From the NCBI GenBank assembly GCA_027922465.2, contig BQMF02000429.1, positions 186,001 to 250,000 on the forward strand: DNA of 64,000 nt, written 5' to 3'. The position numbers were made by a program, and so were the translations under genes. This stretch comes from Turritopsis dohrnii. Taxonomy: Eukaryota > Cnidaria > Hydrozoa > Anthoathecata > Oceaniidae. The notes under the pieces are model-generated. The model was not told the DNA's origin. It searched no databases and saw only the letters and a list, made by a program, of their open reading frames with translations. Positions within the stretch are counted from its first letter, which is position 1. The number at the start of each line of letters is the position of its first letter. Shown here in pieces: positions 42,510 through 54,300 of this stretch.

Positions 42510-44610
42510 AGTGAGGCCCATATTTAAATTTGCAACTTATGATAATATAACAAAACACAAAAAGAAACGATAGTTCTCGCACAAGCATTGAAGCTGTGAA
42601 AAGATGAAAGTTCATTATTAAAAGCCAGGCTGAAGATTTATTCTTTATTTATTTTTATTTTACAACCTGATATAACGTAGCTCAACTGAAAACACATGTT
42701 TCACAAGCCATCATGGAGGAAACCCTTTTTGTAAGTGGAGAACAACCAGTTCAAAGAGTATAACAAAAGCTGTAAGTAAAAACGTGTTGCCGTATATGCA
42801 AAAAGAAGTTCAAAAACCAATTATGTATAATATTTTGATACACAGCACAGGATTACGTGATATTACGTGAATAATTTGAAAGAATCTGGTTGAGTGTGCT
42901 TCCTTGGATAGTTTTTTGATGTAGCAGCTCTACATAGTTTTCTGTAGATGAATTCCATGATCACGTATAATGTTTTGATACTGTATATATATGATATTTT
43001 ATTTTGTAGAAATTAATAGTACCTTTAATTATCCCTGCAAGCAAAGAACGTACATCAAAATACATTGCAACATAACAGTCTATAAATTAAAGTAAGCCAG
43101 AACAAAAACCTCTGCTTTCAGCTATGTTGTGATTTGGTTTTGGATGTATATTTTCACTACCAAAATCTGTTTATATTTATATATTTTTTTTTTCATTTGG
43201 GATTTATGAAGGTCATTTTTATCAAATAATAATGTGTGTGAACATATTTTTTTGAATCAGAGATGTCTGTTCTGAATACTTGAATTAAATTGTCATTCTA
43301 AGTCCTTCTCTCTTTTGAAAATAACTCTTTTCGTTCCTAATTTGAAATGCTACATGTATATAATATATATTAGTAGAGATTGGTCTTTGATTGCCTTTGA
43401 TAGTTATGTGCTTATACATGTCTATCCCAAAGGTTTGACAATTCTCTTTTCTTCTTTTGTAAACTTGTATACAAATTTGATTGTATTATAATTATAAAGT
43501 TGTATAAGTGTAAGTTTTATCTGAGTTACAAAAAGCTAGTTTTCTGTTGGCTTACATTTTTTCTTTTTATGGTATGAAGAATAGAAAGCTTGTCAAGCTT
43601 CTGCAGGAATAAAGATCATCCGTTTATTTTCGCATTTAAGTCTTAAATTTATAGTTATTGTAGTATACAGACGTTCTAAGACATAGCTAGTCAGCCATCT
43701 TTATTTTCCAAAAACTCAACTTACAAAGAAACGTGATTAAAACAAAACTCTTAGTCATAACTTCAAAGAACAAAACACATAGGGGAGAACACATCAGTTA
43801 TATAATTTATGTCCATAGTAACTTGTCAGTCACTTTTTAACTCCTCAGCAAAAATGTGAGAGAAACCTTATCATTTGATGTTCGTACATCTTCATTTCAT
43901 GAAGTTCAAAGATAGTTTTTGTGGTGAACAGCGTTTTTATATCAGTATCAGGTTGATTGTGGCTAAGCCATTGTAATTATCTAATGATACATTTTTCTTA
44001 TGGTTGTCAATGTACACAATAATTGATAAAAGTTTTGCAACTTTGGGGAAATATATAGTCGAATTTTTGCGAATCTTGTTTCAAGTTCTTATCAGTTAAA
44101 TAATACAGGCCAACAAAGAATTTGCCCCAGATACATATAGAGTCTTTTCTAAGTAGTTTTTTCACTCTGATTTAAAAAATGAAGTCCATTTTTTGCTAAC
44201 TCCTACCATTTTTTTGATATCGTTTTTCAGTTTTTTTTTAAATTTTAGCCAAATCCACGAATTTTAAGAAACGAATATCATACGTTTTGTTTATTATCTC
44301 AATTAAATACCACTTGAGTCTTTAAATTGGACACTTCTAACAGTTTATATTGGCAAAACTTTTCTTATGCTCTCTTCACTTTGCTTATTAGGTGTTTTTT
44401 TTAAAAAAGTTTTCTAATGTTTCGTTTCTGAAGTTCATTTATCACATTCTTGTATTCTTGTCATTCTGTTTTTTTTTCTGACTTTACCACTGTCTGAGTC
44501 TAGATTACAGAACGTCTGTAGCCATTGTATTTTCTTGGTCTGGGCAATGAAAACTGAAAGCTGGTATTTTCGGTGGACCACAGAGTAGAAAATTACGTAA
44601 AGATACAAAT
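42510..44610. other. No gene recognised
   Basis: AT-rich with scattered T runs. The piece at 43310-43460 resembles 11125-11260 and 11690-11740 ('GAAAATAACTCTT', 'AATTTGAAATGCTACA', 'TTCTTTTGTAAACTTGTATACAAATTTGA'), so a dispersed repeat is present. Confidence 0.4.
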
Positions 44611-45010
44611 CTGGTTAATTCAAAGAACAGTGTAGAAGCAGCAGCCTAGAATGCATTTACAGAAGTCCTCAAAAAATTCCTTGGAAATGTGCAACACATC
44701 AATTATGTACAAATAATTCACAGTTTAATTCAAAGTTTCCATGCACTTGGTTGTAACATGAGTACTAAGGTACATATTCCCTTTAGCTATTAGACAAATT
44801 TCCAGAAAATTTAGGTGACGTGAGTGATTAGTAAGGAGAAAGATTTCACCAAGATATTAAAACAATGGAAGAATGATATCAAGGACGATGGGACGAAGTT
44901 ACGATGGCAGATTTTTGTTGGTCGTTAAAACAGGGCTGTAGCGATACTCGTCACTCGTCAGAAAATCAAACAAGAGAAAGTTTATACCTCAATACTGTGC
45001 TGTTTCAACA
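44590..45010 (+). pseudogene. Remnant of a conserved mobile-element-associated protein
   Basis: Fragments in successive frames resemble the C-terminal end of a protein I know as widespread in invertebrate genomes, usually beside transposons: EVLKKFLGNVQHINYVQII, then FHALGCNMSTKVH, then FPENLGDVSD, then RFHQDIKTMEE.YQGRWDE and MADFCWSLK. At least one frameshift and several stops break it. Function unknown. The recognition is from memory and was not searched. Confidence 0.55.
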
Positions 45011-45300
45011 ATGCTATTGATTTTTAATGATATTGTTTTAAAATATAAATAAAGTTATAATTCTATTTTCCAAAGAATCAAACGTTTTTATATTTGTAAT
45101 CCACCTTTTTCCTCCAATTTTTCCGCCAAAATAAGGTATTTTAGATATAGGCCATGTTTCTCTACAAATATATCCTGACGTGACAGACAAAAATGGATGT
45201 GATTTTCGAAATCAGCGCATCAAAATTGTTTTAAAAAAGTCCAAGTCTTATCTGGGGCAAAAAAAATAATTTTTTTTTGTAACCCTGTGTAATCATTGAA

Positions 45301-46168
45301 TCTATATATTAATAGCCGATTCTCCGTCTGTCTGTTTGTTTGTTTGTTTGTAAGTCACGCAAAATGGTAGATTGAGTTGTGAGCGAAATTATTTCTTTTT
45401 TTGTGTGCGACGTGAGTTCGAAGCAAATACATTGCAACCCCAATCGAACGTGACTTTTTTTGGCTGATGAACTAATAGGAATAACGTTTTGTTTTTATTA
45501 TTATTGTTAGTTTTATATTCCAAGGACTGCGTTGACTACGTTGGCTTTGGAAACAATACATCAACTAAATACAAAGAAACTAACTGATTAAACAGTTTGG
45601 ACAAAAAGTAGCAGTGGCAGAACGTGGCAGCATGTTTGCCAGTGTATCCTAACGTATCTTTGCCTGACTGTCTGAGAGGGGTAAACCTTTTTTTCGAGCA
45701 ATCAAAATGTTTAAAAACCGATATGTAAAAAAAGAGTATCATGAAACAAAATATTTTTTTGCTTTTCTTCTAATAATTTAATTACTTTTTTTTTTATTGT
45801 TATGCCCTTCAGATCGAACGTTTTTTTATTCACTTTATTCATTTAGCACGTGCCTTTTTTTCTCTCCTCCCGTGTGATCTTTTTAAGAAGAGAAACCATT
45901 TCCCCCTTACGTTTGATAGCACCCATGTTAGAGCGCGTAACTTTTTTTTAAAACAAAAGCTAATAAAAAGTTGAAGTTTTCTCTCTCTACGTTTTGAGTG
46001 TATTGTTACACTGATAAAAGATTGGTTTTACCAGAGGTCGTGACTTCGAATCTGCTTCTGGTTGAACACAAGTTGTACGAGCTGTTTATAAGGAAATTTG
46101 ACGTTTATTGATACAGTGATACAGAGCAGGTGGACATGGGCGGTGAGCGACGCCGCCTTGGCGGCTAG
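45301..46168 (+). mobile_element. Non-autonomous Helitron, copy 3
   Basis: TCTATATATTAATAGCCGAT start after A, 3' hairpin (one stem mismatch, GGCGGTG) and CTAG followed by T. 868 bp. First of four same-orientation copies. Confidence 0.88.
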
Positions 46169-46170
46169 TA

Positions 46171-47074
46171 TCTATATATTAACAGCCGATTCTCTGTCTG
46201 TTTGTTTGTAAGTCACGCAAAATGGTAGATTGAGTTGTGAGCGAAATTATTTCTTTTTTTGTGTGCGACGTGAGTTCGAAGCAAATACATTGCAACCCCA
46301 ATCGAACGTGACTATTTTTGGCTGATGAACTAATAGGAATAACGTTTTGTTTTTATCATTATTGTTAGTTTTATATTCTACGTTGACTTGGCTTTGAAAG
46401 CAATACATCAACTAAATACAAAGAAACTAACTGATTAAACATTTTGGACAAAAAGCAGCAGTGGCAAAACGTGGTAGCATGTTCGGTTTGCCAGTGTATC
46501 CTAACGTATCCTTGCCTGACTGTCTGAGACGGGTGAACTTTTTTTTCGAGCAATCAAAATCTTTAAAAACCGATAGGTAAAAAAAGAGTATCATAAAACA
46601 AAACATTTTTTTGCTTTTCTTTTAATAATTTAATTTCTTTTTTTAATTGTTAAGCGCTTCTGATCGAACGTTTTTTTATTCTATTTATTCATTTAGCACG
46701 TGCCTTTTTTTTCTCCTCCCGTGTGATCTTTTTAAGAAGAGAAACCATTTTCCCCCTGTTTGATAGCACCCATGTTAGAGCGCGTAACTTTTTTGAAACA
46801 AAAGCTAATAAAAAGTTGAAGTTTTTTCTCCCTACGTTTTGAGTGTATTGTTGTACTGATCAACGATTGTTTTAAAAAATAAATAAGTAACACATCATGA
46901 AATTTGGGTTTTTTTGGAACCATTGTTTAAACTGATATTTGATATTTGATTTCGAATCTGGCTGAACACAAGTTGTACGAGCCGTTTTTCAGGAAATATG
47001 AGGTTTATTGGGGTCTCCGGGGTGACACAGAGAAGGTACACATGGGCGGCGAGCGACGCCGCCTTGGCGGCTAG
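46171..47074 (+). mobile_element. Non-autonomous Helitron, copy 4
   Basis: Two bases (TA) after copy 3. TC start, hairpin GGCGGCG/CGCCGCC, CTAG end. 904 bp, with the GGGGTCTCCGGGGTGACACAG subtype 3' third shared with copy 2. Confidence 0.88.
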
Positions 47075-47783
47075 TCTATATATTAATAGCCGATTCTCTG
47101 TCTGTTTGTTTGTTTGTTTGTTTGTTTGTTTGTAAGTCACGCAAAATGGTAGATTGAGTTGTGAGCGAAATTAATAGTACATCAACAAAATACAAAGAAA
47201 CTAACTGATTAAACATTTTGGACAAAAAGCAGCAGTGGCAGAATGTGGCAGCATATGTTCGGTTTGCCACTAACTCTTGCCTGACTGTCTGAGACGGGTG
47301 AACTTTTTTTTTAGCAATCAAAATATTTAAAAACCGATAGGTAAAAAAAGAGTATCTTATAAAAACAAGATGTTTTTTTTTTTTGCTTTTCTTTTAATAA
47401 ATTAATTTCTTCTTTTAATTGTTAAGCGTTCTGATCGAACGTTTTTTTATTCTATTTATTCATTTAGCACGTGCCTTTTTTCTCTCCTCCGTGTGAATTT
47501 TTTAAGAAGAGAAACTATTTTCCCCCTGTTTGATAGCACCCATGTTAGAGCGCGTAACTTTTTTAAAACAAAAGTTAATAAAAAGTTGAAGTTTTCTCTC
47601 TATATGTTTTGAGTGTATTGTTACACTGATAAAAGATTGGTTTTACCAGAGGTTGTGACTTCAAATCTGCTTCTGGTTGAACACAAGTTGTACGAGCCGT
47701 TTATAAGGAAATTTGACGTTTATTGATACAGTGATACAGAGCAGTTGGACATAGGCGGCGAGCGACGCCGCCTTGGCGGCTAG
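47075..47783 (+). mobile_element. Non-autonomous Helitron, copy 5
   Basis: Directly abuts copy 4 (CTAG|TCTATATATT). 709 bp. An internal deletion removes about 150 bp after 'GAGCGAAATTA' relative to copies 3 and 4. Confidence 0.88.
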
Positions 47784-48141
47784 TCTATATATTAATAGCC
47801 AATTCTCCGTCTGTCTGTTTGTTTGTAAGTCACGCAAAATGGTAGATTGAGTTGTTGTGAGAGTAATTATTTTATTTTATTTTCCGCAATACAGGCGATG
47901 GGGTGACGAAAAATTTGGTTCTAATTTTATTTGGGACGGGTCTATGACGTCATCAAAATCTTTGATCGACAATATCTCTGTAACGGTTGGTCGTAGCAAA
48001 ACGATCCCATACATTTTTTTGATCAGTTTTTCCAGCTCTACAACATGGACACACCTATCATTGCCAATTCCTTAATTTTATTTTTCGTGAACACAATGCA
48101 TGCTGAACATGTGCGGCGAGCGACGCCGCCTTGGCGGCTAG
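47784..48141 (+). mobile_element. Helitron copy 6, shared ends with different interior
   Basis: Directly abuts copy 5. It has the family's 5' end (through GGTAGATTGAGTTG) and 3' hairpin-CTAG end but only 358 bp. The interior (about 47865-48100) is unlike the other copies and contains GATGGGGTGACGAAAAATTT and ACGTCATCAAAATC. This is a captured or recombined filler between family ends. Confidence 0.85.
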
Positions 48142-48279
48142 TTTATACTAATCATGTTGTTTCTGTCACGCTAGATCGTTTTGGAACATGGAAACGCATA
48201 AATTCAATAAAATTCAGTGTGGGAAAATAACTGACATGTCATCATAAAAGTGATGATAAATTGCTTAGTATGTACATAC

Positions 48280-48308
48280 CGTCGAAGGTTGGCTTCCCAT
48301 GTGGAATC
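48280..48308 (-). CDS. Death/ATPase gene, 29-nt micro-exon
   Basis: Acceptor CTTTTCAG|GATTCC and donor GACG|GTATGT. It completes the split codon from the previous exon and adds IPHGKPTFD, leaving phase 1. It is the last exon I can place before the Helitron array. If it is skipped, translation ends at a stop just past the 48512 donor. Confidence 0.55.
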
Positions 48309-51300
48309 CTGAAAAGGATAAAGCAAAGATGTTAACTGTAAACTTTACTAATTTTTTTTCAAGATAGTGTTCCTCTACTAGCTCTACATCATTGCAGAAG
48401 AAGACAAACTGTGTGGAGATTGATCTACATTGAAAAAGAGAGAAAATTGTGTGTCATCCATTCTATGTACAGAATATATATATATTCAGAAACAGACTAA
48501 TAAAATCTTACATGCTAACAGTTTTCTGAGATAAGGTTACATGTGGAAGGCGATTGGCATATTTTGTTGTGGAATTCTCATCGATTTTAGGCTTAATAAC
48601 TGTTACCATTTTCAGTGATATCCATCTCTCGATTATATTTCTGAATGTCGATTTCTCTCTCCCAGACCTTGAAAGACTTGAACAATCAATGACAATAAAT
48701 AAAATGTCAGATGTTGCTCGTGCAGCATTTTCTAGTATAGTGTGACGACGAAACTGCTCTGTGCTGGATAAGGGGATCACAACTTTCCGAAGCTGAAAAC
48801 CACGACAGCCACTATTATCAGTTAACACGATTTTACTTTTTTCACTAATGGCTTCGGATACTTCCTTTTTTTCGTCCTTACTCGGAATTTTGTTTCTGTT
48901 TTCCAAACAATGCGCATATGTGATGAAATCTTTGTCAGCAACATTCAGTGCATGTCGTATCAAAGAGAATTCGTCTTCATCATGGCAGATAATAGTGTCA
49001 CCTGCATTAATGTATTCCATGCAAAGCGCCAACCTTAAAATCGTGCTCTGTTCTTGATCGCAATCTTCAGGCTTAAACTTCTTGATACATTTGGTTGATG
49101 GGATATACATTAACTTTGGCGTTTCCCCTTTGTGGGAATGACCAACTCCACCAGTTCTGTCAAAACGATATCTTATCAATATACCTTTTGTTGACCGTTC
49201 CAAATCAATTTCACTCATTTCTTTCAGAGCAGACTCTTGAGGTTTAATGGGCACAGGTAAATATTTGGATGTGTTGGTTACACCTTCATTAACGATATCT
49301 TCAGTGTCATCATTGCCACTCAATATGTGATCCTCCTTGTTATCATCGGTTATACGAACTGGTGATGAGCTATCAGAAATATTCTCTTCTATGGATAGGA
49401 TAACATTTCTGGGATAAAAATATCGAGTTTCTTCCTTGTTAATCAAATCTTTAGCCACCTTTAAAGAATTAAATATTGTCCGGTTTGTAAAGCTCAAAGA
49501 ATGTATATAGAGTGTAACGGGTATAGAGTATAATATCAAAAGTTCAAATATATTTTAACAAAAATATTTTTATCCCACAGAAGTAATACAAACAAAATAC
49601 CACCATTAGTAATTATGGGTTCTAAATGCCGCAAACACTACTATACACTACTATAGATTATGACGAGCTTTTCGTGCCATAATTATTTTTGGCATTATTC
49701 CTATTTCATGTTATTAATTGGTTCGGTCGGCAAAAGAAAACTATTTTCAATTTCATAAACACATATTTTAGGCTGACTTTTGAGAAATGATTTACATAAT
49801 TGTTTTCAGCAATTCTTGCAATTGAATTTTCGGCAAAAGTGCTTTGCGAGCCAGAGATGCGGGTTACTTAAAATACGGGACTCGGATAAAAATGGCGAAT
49901 GAAGCAGTCAGAAATATTTTACAAAGGTGTGCTAACCAATTATTGTCTATGGTAGAAGAAATAGGAAATGGAAATGCACCACGCTCGCATATACCTTCTT
50001 CAGTCTCAGAAATGACCAGATTGTTTCGATTTGGTCGATCTGTAAGAGGCAGAAGCAGCACGATAGAAATTTATTTATTTATTTCTGCACTTAAGGCGTG
50101 TGCAGTAGCTAAAGCTGAGGAGAAGAGCTCTGTTGTGTACAGCACGTGCAGGGAAACAAAAAAGATATTTGTGTTTAATAATAGTGTTTTTAGATTTTTT
50201 ACGACTTAATTACTATTATATCGAAGTGTTAATTGATCATAAAAAGTCAGACTAATAAAATGTCGGATAAAATCCATTATAACTTTTGGAATATTTTACA
50301 TTTCAATGTGATTTTAATCTCAGCGGATAGCCCTTCTCTTTCTCTTTCTTTTGGTATAAAACATTTTTTAATCCAACAATTATGTCAAACGCTACAGTGA
50401 ATACTTTTTTGGGTAGCCTTATTTTTGAATCACACTGTAAAAGTTAAACGTTTTTCGTGAACACACAGCTTAAATTTGTTTATTGTTTTCCAAATTGCTG
50501 TTATTGTTTCAAAAAATCTTCTCTTTTCATTCACATCTTAATCGACCATTAAAAATTTAATTACATTTTTCCAAGACATTTTTCTTATTTTTTCAAAAAC
50601 CACTTTTTCATTTTTCACAAAAAGAGCTTACAAATGTCTTTTCATTTATGTAAAAATTATTTTGAAATTCGGTGTTTCCAACATTATGAAACACACTGTA
50701 GATAAACAAAATACAATATTAATGTTATGAATAAAAGATATTAATGTGAAGAGTTTCAACTACATTAAGGATCGTTAAAAATGTATGTTTTTTTCTAAAT
50801 GACTGCACTTCTAAGCAATAAAAGCTACATTCTCGAAACTTGAGGAAAACAATCATTGTCTCAAAATTTCAGAAACTCTACTTGAACAATGAAAAATGGG
50901 TCATGCCTGCTGATAGCACACTTTAATGTATTTTATAATACTATAAAGATATTGCAAGATATCAACAAGTATACAGGAAATAAGAATAACAACAAATTTC
51001 TAAATAAAAACTTTGTTACCTCCAGTAGTTCTGAAATCTTCATGGAATTGCGCATGTTTTTAATCAAACTTACAAATGCCATATCCAGCTCATTCTCACT
51101 TGTAACTAGAACAGGTGTTTCCATTTCTCCAGATACATCGAATCTGTCATATTGGAATGGTTGTAATATAAGTGTGACAAAGCTTTCCTTCATAAAACCA
51201 AGTTCTAGATTAACGGACTGCACTTCTCCTGGAATCATAGCAGATGTATTAAGTTCGTCAATGCATACATGACATATTCTACCAGTTTGTTTTCCTTGCA

Positions 51301-54300
51301 ACTGAACATAATTTAAGACTTGTGAAACACGAGGGATAACTGGAACTCCCATTTCTGCAGCAATTTCAGACACGTTGGTAATGCATAATTTCACTAATCC
51401 ACTCTCAACATTGGACAAATTCAAATCCATCAAATGTTTATCAATGTTGAAGTCAATCAGACTGTATGGGTCAAAGCTAATATGATATATTGTTGTGGGT
51501 TTGTTAGCCATTCGCGCCAAGAATTCAGATAGTAAAGTGCCAACAATAGTCTTTCCACAACCAAAGGCTGCTTTAATGACTTTGTGCTTCCGTGGATCAA
51601 CAATAACTTGAATTTGTTCATCATTTGCTTGTAGATGTATCAGCTGCTCATGGATATCATCAGAATGTTTCGCCACTTGCATTGATGTATTTGCAATGAA
51701 ACCAGAAATCTGGCCAATAAGATGTTTCATAGTTACTGGTGAAGCAGATACTTTTGGTTTGTTATTCAGAATTTGAGGAAGTTTAATTTTAAGCCACTTC
51801 TTCATTTCTCCAACATCACTCAACTGATCCTTTGTAATGACTCTTGGTTTACATCCATCACAAAGGAGTTTTCCTTTAGAAAGAGCATTTTTTAACGCAA
51901 TAGATTCAAGGTTTGGCGTAGCAACAAAGGTGGCGATAGTTATATTAGGAGAAGTTACTTTGCTTTGAGTAATCGAGAATTGCATTACCATATCAAGATC
52001 TTCAGCATCTTTGGAGCACTTTGAAAATTCATTGGATATCTCTTTTGGACGAGTACTTTCGGTAACTCTGATATTTAAGATAGCTCCCTTCTTCTGATGA
52101 AAAACTACGATACGATTTGAGAAATCTTGATCTTCCTCTTCGAATTGTTCTTTCAGCAGAAACTTTTTGTGTTCTTGACTGCTATAGTTCATAATAATAA
52201 CTCCCCCTGCAGGATCTCTTGATTCAATCTGTTCACTTGAAAGTGCTTCCTTGATATACCCAGCTACATCTTTTGTGACATTTTGTGATGCATTCATGAA
52301 AATGTTGGGAAAGATAATCCAATCCTTGAAATATTTCTCATTACCTTTCATCAAATTACATTCCAAATATTTCTGACATTGGATAGTCCAGTCAGATATA
52401 GACAAATTCCTGGCATCATTCTCAGACTGGAAGCACCTGACGTGACTTTGGAAATTCAAGGATTTATTCTCATAGTCACTTATTTCATTGACATTTCTAT
52501 GAGCAACAACTGTACAACCATGTGATGGAGTATAGCGTTCCAAGGTAATTCCTGAAATTATATGAAATTGATATCAAAACAGCAAAATTCAACATGTTTA
52601 GCCGAGAGGCAATTTTTACAGATTTAAATTTTTACTTTCTTTTCATGTTAAATAAATTATTATAAAAAATTGTAAGTTACTTTTACATTGCAATTTTTTA
52701 TTGATCACAGCATCAAAAGCAAAAAAAATTATTCAAAATATAAATGAGGTCTTTCTTTTTCCAATATTGCGCTTTTGAAATATTATCATGCAATCTATGA
52801 TAACAAAATTTAGCTCACACTTTTCCTCAATTTTCAATGTTCTAAAATTGTGAATGAAGTTTTTGAATTTTGATTTGTTAAACCTGTATTAAACTTTCTA
52901 TGTCAAGAAAGGTCAAGAATAATTAATAATAATTAATATAAATACTACACTAGTGAAGGTGGTCAAGTTGAAAAAAACAAAACACTCATGATGCCAAGTG
53001 CAAAGATATCTATTTTTAGTTCAATTATTCTGCAATAGTAAAGAAAATGTTTAGACAGTCTCAACTGAAGGGATGATTCAATGTTTACGTACCAATTGAT
53101 GAATTCTTCAGTGAAAATACTTTTGATGTTAGTTTGTACTTGACTCCATCTTCATCTTGATATTCCAGCAGACATCTATAAGACTTGTTTCGATCCAAAT
53201 TTTTGATAAAGATATAGTCATAATCATCTGAAGTTTCCCGTTCAACTTTTGCTAGCTCATATATCAACCGAGTATTTTCTTTCCTGCCATCACTGTTTTT
53301 CATGATTTCTTCCAGAATAACGGTATCGCAACATTGGACACTAGATGAAGGGGCCTCAAAGATGCAAGAATTTCCTTTTAATTGAAAGATTTCGATTGAT
53401 TCATCTTTCTTGATAAAATTTTCAACTAAAAAACATGAATCAAAATTTTTACAGGAGAACGAAAATAGGCAAAATGATTTTAAACTGAAAAAGAAGGAAA
53501 AATACCTTTTACATTTTGCAATGGTTGAATGTGATCTTCATTCATCAAACACATCTCAATGACATCTGTTGACAATCGTACCCGACTTGGATATATCAGA
53601 TGGCTTTCATCTTGAAGGTGATACAGACTGCTAGCTTCATCCTTTGTTAGAATTTTGATGCACAGATGGAAGGTATTGGCCAGAGCATTCAATAACACCT
53701 TTAACAAGTTACTATCATGAGATCCTGTCTCTTTATATATTTCAATATTTTCTACCAAGTTATGAACAGTACCCAGTTCCTCGTAAAATTTTGAATGAGT
53801 AATCATCTCATGCATAATTTTTTCCAAAATATTCTTCTTATTGAAGAATTTGTTTCTTGCTTTGAGACATTCAATGAATGAATATATGATTGACCACTGA
53901 TTTGGAACTGTAGCAGTCACTGTTGCACTGTATCTATTCTTCTTTTCACTTTCCATTGAAATAACATTATTCCTATTGCAAAGTATTTAGTAAAGTTACA
54001 TAAAGAAATTGTCAGATTTTGTACCACCGATTTTCACTATTGAATGCCGACAAAGTCTTACCTGAACATGCTAAATAAATTATCGTTCCAATCTAAAAAA
54101 AACATAGTAACATTACCATATGAATATCAGTATGTTCACTTAGTGGTTAGTGTATGATACTACAGTGTGTATCAAAAAATTGGAAACAAGAAATATTACC
54201 GCAGCTTTCAAAGAAAATTATCCAGTTAACTCTTTATACTCTTAACTCTTATATCAATGGAATCTTTGTCTTTTAGCCTTTCTCATGATGTATTTTTCGT

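Noticed and set aside
45536..47321. Minus-strand ORFs with repeated QTNKQTNKQT and VRQGY segments
   Set aside because: They are readings through the Helitron microsatellite and conserved Helitron interiors, not genes.
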